The notes under the pieces were generated by a model, which had not been told where the DNA came from, did not search any database, and saw only the letters and a program-made list of their open reading frames with translations. From JAXGRD01 sp040766105 (GTDB lineage: Bacteria; Bacillota; Clostridia; Peptostreptococcales; Anaerovoracaceae), in assembly GCA_040766105.1 (NCBI GenBank), contig JAXGRD010000002.1, positions 321,016 through 385,015 on the forward strand: a stretch of 64,000 nucleotides of DNA, read 5' to 3'. Positions 24,023-32,102 of the stretch are shown piece by piece. Position 1 is the first letter of the stretch. Each line of letters starts with the position of its first letter. The translations under genes were made by a program, and so were the position numbers.

Positions 24023-25216
24023 ATGAAAAAGAAACGAACACTAATTATTATAATGGTAGCGCTGCTCCTCACCGGCTTGCCGGCGGGAATCCTTGGAACC
24101 AAGGCGTACGGTGCCACAGAGTTTTTCAGGGTCTTCTCCCAAACAGACGAAGGAGGACAAATTTCCGGCTACCGTCTCTTCCCCGAAGAAGATGAAAACA
24201 AGACCTCTGTGGTCTACTGCTACAACCACGATTTATCTCAACCGCCCGTATATGGTTCCCAGCGCCCCTACCCCTATTACACGAAGGAAGGCTACTTAAA
24301 TAATTCTGCCGACTATCTCCACACAGAGGGTGGAAAGAACAGAATCGCTGCCGTCCTATTTGCAGGATACGATGTAGACGGATGCGGCTTTCAGAGCAAG
24401 TACAAGGTATCTCCTGAAAAGGCTGAAAAAGATACACAAGAAGCCGTTTGGGCCCTCCAAAAGGGAGATACCTTTGACTATTTACAACCGGAGAACTACG
24501 GTGATGCCCTCCTCCACTATGCCGATACCAGCGGGTACTTTGGCAGTGATGTGGCCATGACGGTAGAAGGAGATTTGCAATTGGTCCAAAGAGACGGTCA
24601 ATGGACGACTGCCCCATTAAAGATTGCCTCTACCTACGGTGGCTTGATTCAATTCCCTGCCCTGCCGGCGGGATATCAGGCTGTTGACACGGAGGGGGAT
24701 CCAATTACAGGCATACATGCCAATGAAAGCTTTTCTATCCGATACACCGGCTCCGGTACGCCATCATCGGAGACAATACTGAACCTGACATACAAGACAG
24801 GAGACGTGGAGTTTTACAAGCAGATTCTCCCGGAAACCTACGCCGGTGAGAGAGGTGAAACCAGCTCTGTTCTTCGTCCTGAGAGCCAACAGATCTATCA
24901 GGATTTCATTCGCATGAATGTTTCCCACAAACAGCTACAGATGAAGATTACCGCAGAGCCTACCCAGCCGGAGACACCCGCCGAGGATGTAAGCCCCAGC
25001 GAACCAACCCCAAAAGCACCCATAAAGACCCTCGACCCGCAAGACCCGGCAGCCACCACCACAACGGACACTCCAAAGGAAGGAACTGTCCACCCCGTCC
25101 ATACACCTAAAACAGGAGATCACAGTGAAACTACTGCCCTAGCATGTCTACTGTTTGCATTGGCGTGTGTAACGATGATAAAACTATCTCTCGGACAGGT
25201 GAAATCAAAACATTAG
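24023..25216 (+). CDS. Cell-wall-anchored thioester-domain adhesin
   Basis: 397 residues from ATG 24023 (GAAAGGA upstream). Signal peptide residues 1-30. The mature N-terminus has Cys66 in VVYCYNHDL and Gln139 in DTQEAVWAL, the pair that forms an internal Cys-Gln thioester in TED/TQXA adhesins; such bonds can react covalently with host surface molecules. Residues 210-300 may be a beta-sandwich stalk. A Pro/Thr/Glu-rich wall spacer is followed by TPKTGD (a degenerate LPxTG sortase signal), a hydrophobic stretch and the basic end VKSKH. No sortase gene is in the window. Confidence 0.88.
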   Translation: MKKKRTLIIIMVALLLTGLPAGILGTKAYGATEFFRVFSQTDEGGQISGYRLFPEEDENKTSVVYCYNHDLSQPPVYGSQRPYPYYTKEGYLNNSADYLHTEGGKNRIAAVLFAGYDVDGCGFQSKYKVSPEKAEKDTQEAVWALQKGDTFDYLQPENYGDALLHYADTSGYFGSDVAMTVEGDLQLVQRDGQWTTAPLKIASTYGGLIQFPALPAGYQAVDTEGDPITGIHANESFSIRYTGSGTPSSETILNLTYKTGDVEFYKQILPETYAGERGETSSVLRPESQQIYQDFIRMNVSHKQLQMKITAEPTQPETPAEDVSPSEPTPKAPIKTLDPQDPAATTTTDTPKEGTVHPVHTPKTGDHSETTALACLLFALACVTMIKLSLGQVKSKH

Positions 25217-25256
25217 AGATTTTAAGCGGAATTTGTTTGAATGAATTAGATGAAAG

Positions 25257-25297
25257 GCGGATGTTGTGAGAAAATCATTACATCCGCTTCTTCTCTT
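25257..25297 (+). terminator. Possible terminator after the adhesin gene
   Basis: An 8-bp perfect stem GCGGATGT/ACATCCGC (25257-25264 with 25280-25287) around a 15-base loop is followed by a pyrimidine-rich stretch. The loop is long and the T run is broken, so it is only moderately convincing. Confidence 0.45.
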
Positions 25298-25321
25298 AGA
25301 ATAAGTATTTCTAAATAGTAC

Positions 25322-25376
25322 TTGCATTCCCCTCACCAAAAATGTATAATATTCATTAGAAATTTATAATTATACA
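25322..25376 (+). promoter_or_regulatory. argGH promoter with ArgR-like inverted repeat
   Basis: TTGCAT (25322-25327), 17-base spacer, extended TG and TATAAT (25345-25350). TGTATAAT (25343-25350) is repeated in inverted form as ATTATACA (25369-25376), so a symmetrical AT-rich site covers the -10 box and start, as expected for an ArgR/AhrC operator. ArgR itself is not in the window. Confidence 0.65.
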
Positions 25377-25391
25377 CAAAGGAGAATATAT

Positions 25392-26666
25392 ATGGTACCC
25401 AATGAGAAAGTAGTATTGGCTTATTCCGGCGGTTTGGACACATCCGTCATCATCCCTTGGCTGAAGGAACACTATCAGTGCGATGTTATCGCCGTCTGTT
25501 GCAACGCAGGGCAAAAGGAAGATTTTGATGCTATTAAGGAAAAAGCACTGACCACCGGTGCAAGCAAATCCATCGTTTTAGACATTCAGGAAGAATTCAT
25601 CAGCGATTTCATCTGGCCGACTTTGAAGGCTGGCGCTGTTTATGAAAATGCATATCTTCTGGGTACGTCTATGGCGAGACCTCTCATGGCACAGAAACTG
25701 GTAGAAGTAGCTCAAAAAGAAGGAGCCTTCTATATCTGCCACGGCTGTACCGGCAAGGGCAACGACCAAGTGAGATTCGAAACAACCATCAAAGCTTTGG
25801 ATCCCGCCATCAAGATTATCGCACCTTGGAGAGATGACAAATGGACCTTCACTTCCCGTGAAGACCTCATTGAATACTCCAAGGAACATAATATTCCTAT
25901 TGCTCAAACCACAGAAAAAATATATAGTAGAGATGAGAACATTTGGCATATCAGCCACGAGGGCGGAAACCTGGAGAACCCGTGGAACGAACACCTTCCC
26001 GATATCCATGTTCTGTCCATGCCGCCGGAAGAAGCACCTGACGAAGCTACTTTTGTTGAAATAGGTTTCGAGAAAGGTATCCCCGTGAGCGTAGACGGAA
26101 AGGAATTGGGTCCCATCCAGTTACTGACCGTTCTCAACGATTTGGCTGCTGCCAACGCCGTGGGAACCATTGATATCATCGAGAATCGATTGGTTGGCAT
26201 GAAGTCCCGTGGTGTCTATGAAACACCGGGTGGTACGGTCCTCTACGAAGCACACCTCGCTTTGGAACGACTGATTTTGGATCGTGACACCATGCAGTAT
26301 AAGAATATTGTGGCACAGAAGTTTTCACAGCTTTGCTACGACGGCCTATGGTTTACACCTTTGATGGATGCCATCAACGCCTTTGTAGATAAGACCCAGG
26401 AAGAAGTCACCGGCAAAGTTCGAATGAAGCTCTACAAGGGATGCGCAACGGCCGTTGCCAGCCAGTCCCCCAACTCGCTCTACAGCGAAGAGTTTGCCAC
26501 CTTCAGTAAGGACGATGTTTACACCCAGTCCGATGCGACCGGCTTCATCAACCTGTTCTCATTACCGCTAAAAATCCGAGCTATCCAAAAGCAGAACGAA
26601 GAGGGAGGACGAAATCTTGAAACTCTGGAAAGGAAGGTTTACAAAAGCGTCGACTTCATCGAGTGA
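25392..26666 (+). CDS. argG: Argininosuccinate synthase
   Basis: 424 residues. ATP-pyrophosphatase loop AYSGGLDTS near residue 9 and the conserved HGCTGKGNDQVRFE near 117 plus RDENIWHISHEGG. It joins citrulline and aspartate with ATP to make argininosuccinate. AAAGGAG precedes the ATG. The 3' end overlaps argH by 50 bases. Slightly longer than the usual 400 residues, with the extra length at the C-terminus, where it overlaps argH. Confidence 0.96.
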   Translation: MVPNEKVVLAYSGGLDTSVIIPWLKEHYQCDVIAVCCNAGQKEDFDAIKEKALTTGASKSIVLDIQEEFISDFIWPTLKAGAVYENAYLLGTSMARPLMAQKLVEVAQKEGAFYICHGCTGKGNDQVRFETTIKALDPAIKIIAPWRDDKWTFTSREDLIEYSKEHNIPIAQTTEKIYSRDENIWHISHEGGNLENPWNEHLPDIHVLSMPPEEAPDEATFVEIGFEKGIPVSVDGKELGPIQLLTVLNDLAAANAVGTIDIIENRLVGMKSRGVYETPGGTVLYEAHLALERLILDRDTMQYKNIVAQKFSQLCYDGLWFTPLMDAINAFVDKTQEEVTGKVRMKLYKGCATAVASQSPNSLYSEEFATFSKDDVYTQSDATGFINLFSLPLKIRAIQKQNEEGGRNLETLERKVYKSVDFIE

Positions 26667-27972
26667 TGAATTTAACGCATCCATAACCTTTGACAAACGA
26701 TTATACAAAGAAGATATCGCGGGCAGCATCGCACATGCAAAGATGCTGTCCCGTCAAGGAATACTCACCAAGGAAGAAGAGTCGCAAATCGTGTCGGCTC
26801 TCCTTTTGATTGAACAGGACATCGATGAGGGTAAAGTGGAGTTTACCATAGAGGGAGAAGATATTCATATGAACATAGAGACCCTTCTGACCAATCGCAT
26901 CGGTGCCACAGGAAAGAAACTCCACACGGCACGTAGCCGAAATGACCAAGTAGCCGTGGATTTCAAGCTCCACATCAAGAAAGAAATTTTAGAAATCGAC
27001 CACCTCCTAGATGCACTTCTGGGCACCTTGAAGGAATTGGCCGAAAAGCATACAGAGACGGCCATGCCCGGCTACACCCATCTCCAGCGAGCTCAACCGG
27101 TCACATTTGCCTTCCATCTCTTGGCATACTATCAGATGTTCCTGCGAGACAAGGACCGCTTTGCAGACTGCTACAAGCGAACGGACTACTTGCCTCTGGG
27201 AAGTGGCGCACTGGCCGGCACCAGCTACGTGACGGACAGAGAATTCTTGGCTGAGGAATTGGGCTTTGCATACATTGCCCCCAATGCCATGGATGCAGTC
27301 AGCGACAGGGACTTTGCCATTGAATTTATCAGTTGCTGTTCCGTCTGCATGATGCACCTCTCTCGTTTTTGCGAGGAATTAATTCAGTGGAGCTCCAAGG
27401 AGTTCGGCTTCGTGGAAATCGACGATGCCTATGCCACCGGTAGCAGCATCATGCCCCAAAAGAAAAATCCAGACATGGCAGAACTCATCCGAGGAAAGAC
27501 GGGACGGGTCTATGGAGATCTCATTACCCTTCTCACCATCATGAAGGGCCTGCCCCTTGCCTACAACAAGGATATGCAAGAAGATAAATTGCCGGCATTT
27601 GATGCAGGGGATACGTTGAAGGATTCCTTGAATATCTTCCGTGAAATGATAGACACCATGAAGGTGGAAGAAGAAAACATGGCCATGGCAGCCAAGTTGG
27701 GCTATATGAATGCCACCGACGCTGCGGACTATCTGGTTGGAAAGGGCATCCCCTTCCGCGACTGCCATGAAATCATCGGTTCTTTGGTCCTTCACTGCAT
27801 CGAAAAAGGCTGCGCCATTGAAGATCTTTCACTGGCGGAACTCCGGGAGTTTTCTCCAAAGTTTCAGGAAGATATCTACGACAAGATCAATGTAAGAGCT
27901 TGTATTGAAGCAAAAAAATCCAAAGGATCCACATCCTTTGAAAGTGTACGGGAGCAGCTTAAAAATCTGTAA
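26617..27972 (+). CDS. argH: Argininosuccinate lyase
   Basis: 451 residues. It starts with TTG 26617, preceded by GGGAGGA; the resulting MKLWKGRFTK is the standard ArgH N-terminus, so the rare start codon and the 50-base overlap with argG are real. Fumarase/aspartase-superfamily signature GSSIMPQKKNPD near 283, TARSRNDQVA near 110 and the catalytic His region PGYTHLQRAQP near 150. It splits argininosuccinate into arginine and fumarate. Its transcript probably ends at the hairpin 28002-28024 inside the convergent yfcE gene. Confidence 0.96.
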   Translation: MKLWKGRFTKASTSSSDEFNASITFDKRLYKEDIAGSIAHAKMLSRQGILTKEEESQIVSALLLIEQDIDEGKVEFTIEGEDIHMNIETLLTNRIGATGKKLHTARSRNDQVAVDFKLHIKKEILEIDHLLDALLGTLKELAEKHTETAMPGYTHLQRAQPVTFAFHLLAYYQMFLRDKDRFADCYKRTDYLPLGSGALAGTSYVTDREFLAEELGFAYIAPNAMDAVSDRDFAIEFISCCSVCMMHLSRFCEELIQWSSKEFGFVEIDDAYATGSSIMPQKKNPDMAELIRGKTGRVYGDLITLLTIMKGLPLAYNKDMQEDKLPAFDAGDTLKDSLNIFREMIDTMKVEEENMAMAAKLGYMNATDAADYLVGKGIPFRDCHEIIGSLVLHCIEKGCAIEDLSLAELREFSPKFQEDIYDKINVRACIEAKKSKGSTSFESVREQLKNL

Positions 27973-28515
27973 TCAAAAACCGTCGCTATAGTTCATCAAC
28001 GACCGCAGGTAACCGCCCTGCGGTTTTTTCTTCGGTCCGCCGGGTGTGTCGTAGAGGATGGATGCCCTAAGGCCTTTTTCATCGGTGGTGACGATGGCAT
28101 AGGAGCCTTGGTTTCCTTCTCTGGGCTGGGAGATGCTCCCCGGATTGAGCAGCGTAATGCCCTCTATTTCATTGAGATAGGGCACGTGGGTATGACCAAA
28201 GAAGGCTGCCATACACTCCTCTTCTCGGCAAGCCGCAAGCAGACCTTCCATTCCTCTCTTTACGCCATCTCCGTGACCATGGGTCAGCAGTATCTTCCCG
28301 CACTCCACATAGAGGAACTCGTAATCTCTTCCCACGGATCCGTCCATGTTGCCCTTGATGCAGAAACAGTCCACGCCCAGCTCTTCAGCCAGTCGCTGCC
28401 CGTCCTTTTTATAGTCCCCTAGGTGAACCAAAACATCAATGTCCTTCAACTTCTTGTATATTTCCGATACCCGCTTTGTCTTCCCGTGGGTGTCGCTGAT
28501 TACCAATAACCTCAT
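27973..28515 (-). CDS. yfcE: YfcE-type metallophosphoesterase
   Basis: 180 residues. Calcineurin-like metal motifs SDTHGK (near 7), HLGDYKKDG (near 31), KGNMDGS (near 53), THGHGDG (near 77) and GHTHVPY (near 108). Members are small Mn-dependent phosphodiesterases. ATG 28515 overlaps the mgtC stop by ATGA. The stop abuts the argH stop, and the last 20 codons also carry the argGH terminator on the opposite strand. Confidence 0.92.
   Translation of the reverse strand: MRLLVISDTHGKTKRVSEIYKKLKDIDVLVHLGDYKKDGQRLAEELGVDCFCIKGNMDGSVGRDYEFLYVECGKILLTHGHGDGVKRGMEGLLAACREEECMAAFFGHTHVPYLNEIEGITLLNPGSISQPREGNQGSYAIVTTDEKGLRASILYDTPGGPKKKPQGGYLRSLMNYSDGF
28002..28029 (+). terminator. argGH terminator embedded in yfcE
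   Basis: ACCGCAGG (28002-28009), a seven-base loop, CCTGCGGT (28017-28024) and then a T run on the plus strand. It sits 30 bases beyond the argH stop but wholly inside the coding 3' end of yfcE on the other strand. Confidence 0.8.
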
Positions 28516-29204
28516 ATTTCCTCTATCAATTCTATTCCATCCAGTGCGATGAGTTCTTCCATGATCTTTTTTTCGTCCATGTGCTTGGGGATTCGCAAGC
28601 TAACCGTGAGGATAATGCCTCCCGGTGTAAGCGGATTAGGCTGACGGTCTCCCGACTCTAAAACCGGCACCTCCATGTCCTTTAGTTTTTTTAGGAAAAC
28701 TTTGTATTGTGCCCGATGATTCATTTCCACATACAGGCTCAATACATTGGAGTGGTGCATAAAAAAGTTTTCAATCTTGGGAAGAAGAGCAAGGCTGACG
28801 AAAATCAGCACGGCACCGATGATGGCGCCCTCGTAAAATCCGATACCGATGGCAAGACCTAAGCACGCCGATGCCCACAGTCCTGCGGCGGTGGTCAAGC
28901 CGCGAATCTGATTCCTGTTGGTCACCAGAATCGTTCCCACACCTAAGAAGCCCACACCGGTGATGACCTGTGCACCCATTCTGGCCGGATCCGTTCCGGC
29001 GCCCCAAACATCTGTAATATATTGGTTGGTAAGCATGGCAAGAGCCGACCCCACACAAACCAGCACGTGGGTACGGAAGCCTGCAGTGTGCTTGTTGATT
29101 CCCCTCTCCAAGCCGATGATTCCGCCGATGACCAAGGCCATCAACAATCGCAGAACAATGGAAAAGGTGGTGATATCATGGAAGTATGCAGGTAGTTGAA
29201 ACAT
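28512..29204 (-). CDS. MgtC/SapB family membrane protein
   Basis: 230 residues from ATG 29204 (AGGGGAG close upstream). Four to five membrane helices in the first 140 residues with the conserved GGIIGLERGINKHTAGFRTHVLVCVGSA (residues split across helices 1-2) and GVGFLGVGTI, followed by a soluble ACT-like C-terminal domain (about 155-230). MgtC proteins influence Mg2+ and phosphate homeostasis and some inhibit the F1Fo ATPase. The transport role is unproven. Confidence 0.9.
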   Translation of the reverse strand: MFQLPAYFHDITTFSIVLRLLMALVIGGIIGLERGINKHTAGFRTHVLVCVGSALAMLTNQYITDVWGAGTDPARMGAQVITGVGFLGVGTILVTNRNQIRGLTTAAGLWASACLGLAIGIGFYEGAIIGAVLIFVSLALLPKIENFFMHHSNVLSLYVEMNHRAQYKVFLKKLKDMEVPVLESGDRQPNPLTPGGIILTVSLRIPKHMDEKKIMEELIALDGIELIEEI

Positions 29205-29218
29205 ATCTCCCCTTCTTT

Positions 29219-29851
29219 CTACAAATAGAATACGATGCCGATAAAGTGGCAAATGGTTCCCACCATGATGAAAACATGGAACAACTCGTGAAAGCCAAAT
29301 TTCTTAGAGAAATTAGGTTTCTTTAAGATGTAAAAAACAGCACCCACCGTGTAGGAAATACCCCCTGCAATGAGATAGGTGAGGAAGGTCCCGGGCAAAG
29401 AAACCAGGGCATTAAAGTCAAATACAATGGACCAACCCATGACAATATAAATCAAGGTGTACAGCCACCTAGGTGCCTTCATTCGGAACATCTTCAGAAC
29501 AATGCCCGCTACAGCAAGTCCCCATATAACACCCAGAAAAATATAGTTCTTCGGTGCGGAAACCCCGTTATACAAAATCGGTGTATAGGTGCCGGCGATG
29601 AGGACGAAAATCATGGCATGATCCAGTTTTCGCAGCCTCTTGATATGTTCCTTGCTACCTTTCGAGTAATGGTATACAGAACTACAGGTGTATAGAGCTA
29701 TCATGGATAGACCAAAGACAAACAAAGTAATCCATCTTCCGGCGCCTCCCCCTACCTGGGTGACTGCCATATAGATAGTTCCCAAAGATGCCAGGATCAT
29801 ACCAATTAAATGGGTTTGAAAGCTCCACTCATCCCGTGCCTTATTGATCAC
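29219..29851 (-). CDS. Hemolysin III / YqfA-type (PAQR-like) membrane protein
   Basis: 210 residues from GTG 29851, preceded by AAAGGAAG; the longer frame up to 29947 lies inside the thioesterase gene. Seven membrane helices and the family motifs SSVYHYSKG, KLDHAMIFVLIAGTYTP and the C-terminal HELFHVFIMVGTICHF, which carry the metal-binding Ser/His/Asp set of PAQR/CREST proteins. Despite the name, hemolytic activity is doubtful; a membrane hydrolase or homeostasis role is more likely. Confidence 0.88.
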   Translation of the reverse strand: MINKARDEWSFQTHLIGMILASLGTIYMAVTQVGGGAGRWITLFVFGLSMIALYTCSSVYHYSKGSKEHIKRLRKLDHAMIFVLIAGTYTPILYNGVSAPKNYIFLGVIWGLAVAGIVLKMFRMKAPRWLYTLIYIVMGWSIVFDFNALVSLPGTFLTYLIAGGISYTVGAVFYILKKPNFSKKFGFHELFHVFIMVGTICHFIGIVFYL

Positions 29852-30329
29852 CGGATTCTTCCTTTCCGCCGGAGGCTTCCCTCCTGCTGGTATCCACGTT
29901 GAGAAATACCGATGCCGCCGTTGCCAGTAACTTTCCGGTCTTCTCATCCCGCGCTTCAGCGGTAAACTGAGAGATTCTTCGTCCAGTAGCGATAGCCTTG
30001 GCCGTGACTAAAATTCTATCTCCCATGGCTGCCGGCCGCAGGTACTTTACGTCCAAACTTACCGTCGGTGCAAATTCCGTCCCGGCAAAAAATCTCGCCA
30101 ATGCCGCAATGACAATGTCAAACATGATGCAGACCGTTCCACCGTGGAAGCCGCCTACTCTGTTGGCTTGCCAAGGCAGAACCGGGAAGCGCATGGTGAT
30201 TGTCTTATCCCCGTAAGAACACGCCACATATTCCGACTGCATCAAGCCGTTAACCGTTTCCGCCTGCTGCACATTGTTTTCTTCCATGGTTTTCGCCATG
30301 TGTGCTTCCAGCTGTTTTTGCTTATCCAT
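29841..30329 (-). CDS. PaaI-family hotdog thioesterase
   Basis: 162 residues from ATG 30329 (GAGAGG upstream). Hotdog fold with the PaaI active-site stretch ANRVGGFHGGTVCIMFD near 65 and later VSLDVKYLRPAAMGDRI. PaaI-type enzymes hydrolyse aryl- or acyl-CoA that accumulates during arylacetate metabolism. It follows the phenylacetate-CoA ligases and ACT protein in the same operon, so an aryl-CoA substrate is likely. It overlaps the hemolysin III gene by 11 bases. Confidence 0.87.
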   Translation of the reverse strand: MDKQKQLEAHMAKTMEENNVQQAETVNGLMQSEYVACSYGDKTITMRFPVLPWQANRVGGFHGGTVCIMFDIVIAALARFFAGTEFAPTVSLDVKYLRPAAMGDRILVTAKAIATGRRISQFTAEARDEKTGKLLATAASVFLNVDTSRREASGGKEESGDQ

Positions 30330-30340
30330 AGAAAACCTCT

Positions 30341-30766
30341 CTATCGCAGATCCTTTTGACAATAGAGTTTGATTCCCGCTTCCTTGAGCACCTTGCCTGC
30401 TTCGTCAGGTCTTGCCACCTTGATGACGATGACGGCGTGACCTTCTCTGGAGCGGATGATGGAGTACACATAATCCACACCGATACCCTTGGCGCTGAGC
30501 ACTTCCAGCACGCTGTGCAGTCCGCCCGGAATATCCTTCATCTCCACCGCCAATACTTCCGTAATGCTGGCAGTAAAACCGTTCTCGTTCAGTATTTTCG
30601 TCGCCTTTTCCGGATCGTCCACGATGCACCTGAGAATCCCGAAATCCACCGTATCGGCAATGCACAGAGCCTTCATATCCACGTTGTTGTCTGCCAACAC
30701 CTTCGTAAAGTTGGACAATCTACCTGTGGAGTTCTCCACGAATACAGAAATTTGTTTAATATACAT
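30341..30766 (-). CDS. Tandem ACT-domain protein
   Basis: 141 residues consisting of two ACT repeats (residues 4-65 and 71-140), each with a beta-alpha-beta start (QISVFVENSTGRLSNFTKVL and DIPGGLHSVLEVLSAKG). Such small ACT proteins sit next to phenylacetate-CoA ligase genes in many anaerobes and may sense aromatic amino acids. AAGGAGG precedes ATG 30766, 11 bases after the ligase stop. Confidence 0.9.
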   Translation of the reverse strand: MYIKQISVFVENSTGRLSNFTKVLADNNVDMKALCIADTVDFGILRCIVDDPEKATKILNENGFTASITEVLAVEMKDIPGGLHSVLEVLSAKGIGVDYVYSIIRSREGHAVIVIKVARPDEAGKVLKEAGIKLYCQKDLR

Positions 30767-30777
30767 TTCCTACCTCC

Positions 30778-32088
30778 TTACACTCGAATGGAGAGATGTC
30801 TTCGATCTTCCACCCTAACTGCCTTGCCTTCGCTTCTGGGAAGAGACCCTGCGTTGAGGAATCTCACCTTACATCCAATGCCCAGCATGGAGCGAAGCTC
30901 GTGATCCATTCTCTTTCTGAGGTTTTCAATAAACCCAATATTGTCAATTGCTATGCCTTCTGTCAGTTCTACCTGCACTTCGAAGGTATCCGTATTGCCC
31001 ACCCTGTCCACAATAATCTTGTAGTTCATGGTCAGCTCTTCAAAGGCACCGATAACCGCCTCAATCTGTGATGGGAAGACATTGACTCCCCTGATAATCA
31101 ACATATCGTCAGAACGTCCCAATACCTTGCTCATGCGCACGGTGGTCCTGCCGCAGCCGCATTTTTCTCGCATAAGATAGCAAATATCTCTGGTTCTGTA
31201 CCGAATCAGAGGAATCCCTTCTTTTCCAATGGTGGTGAATACCAATTCTCCCTTTTCTCCGTCTCCCAAGGTTTTTTCTGTCTTGGGATCGATGATTTCC
31301 GGAATGAAGTAGTCCTCTTGAATGTGCATTCCGCTGTTTTCTTCACAGCTACAGGAAACGCCCGGTCCCATGACCTCGGAAAGTCCGTAGATATCGTAGG
31401 CTTTAATGCCCAATCCTTTTTCTATCTCCTGGCGCATTTCATCTGTCCACGGCTCTGCCCCGAAAACGCCTGCCTTCAAATGGAGGTCCTCCGGCGTAAT
31501 GCCTTCCTTCTTCATAGCCTCGGCAATGGTCAACGCATAGGAAGGTGTGCAACACAAAATCGTACTTCTGAAGTCCTTCATCAGATATATTTGTTTCATG
31601 GTATTTCCGCTGCTCATGGGGATGACCGAGGCACCGATGTATTCCGCTCCCGCATGGGCCCCCAAGCCCCCGGTAAACAATCCGTAGCCGTATGCCACCT
31701 GGACAACGGAGGTCTTTCCGCCTCCTGTCATCACCAAAGCTCTGGCCACGCATTCCGCCCAGTTATCCAAGTCGTTCCTGGTGTACCCCACCACCGTGGG
31801 TTTTCCCGTCGTTCCACTGGAAGCGTGGATTCGCACGATTTCACTGAGGGGGGAGCTAAACATTCCGTAGGGGTAGTTATCCCTCAGGTCGGCCTTGGTG
31901 CAAAAGGGGAGATGTTTCAAATCATCCAAGGACTGAATATCTCCCGGCTTGATTCCCACTTCCTGCATGCGGTCTCGATAGGAGTCCACATTTTGATATA
32001 TTCGCTTTACGGTGCTCTGCAGTTTATGAAGCTGCAGTTGGTTCATGGCCTCCCGCTCGGCACATTCCATCGCTTTATTCCAAATCAT
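30778..32088 (-). CDS. paaK: Phenylacetate-CoA ligase paralogue 2
   Basis: 436 residues from ATG 32088 (GAGAGGAAG upstream; the TTG six bases earlier would have no spacing). AMP-forming ligase with ATP loop HASSGTTGKPTVVGYT near 90, YGLSEVMGPGV near 240, YRTRD near 306 and the C-terminal hinge SDDMLIIRGVNVFPSQIE. The family activates phenylacetate or related arylacetates to CoA esters. It lies nine bases after a close paralogue; the two differ through the binding pocket, so they may prefer different arylacetates. Confidence 0.92.
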   Translation of the reverse strand: MIWNKAMECAEREAMNQLQLHKLQSTVKRIYQNVDSYRDRMQEVGIKPGDIQSLDDLKHLPFCTKADLRDNYPYGMFSSPLSEIVRIHASSGTTGKPTVVGYTRNDLDNWAECVARALVMTGGGKTSVVQVAYGYGLFTGGLGAHAGAEYIGASVIPMSSGNTMKQIYLMKDFRSTILCCTPSYALTIAEAMKKEGITPEDLHLKAGVFGAEPWTDEMRQEIEKGLGIKAYDIYGLSEVMGPGVSCSCEENSGMHIQEDYFIPEIIDPKTEKTLGDGEKGELVFTTIGKEGIPLIRYRTRDICYLMREKCGCGRTTVRMSKVLGRSDDMLIIRGVNVFPSQIEAVIGAFEELTMNYKIIVDRVGNTDTFEVQVELTEGIAIDNIGFIENLRKRMDHELRSMLGIGCKVRFLNAGSLPRSEGKAVRVEDRRHLSIRV

Positions 32089-32102
32089 CTTCAACTTCCT
32101 CT

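Noticed and set aside
28512..29204. Mg2+ riboswitch (M-box) for mgtC
   Set aside because: The gene is inside an operon with coding sequence directly upstream, so there is no leader to hold an M-box.
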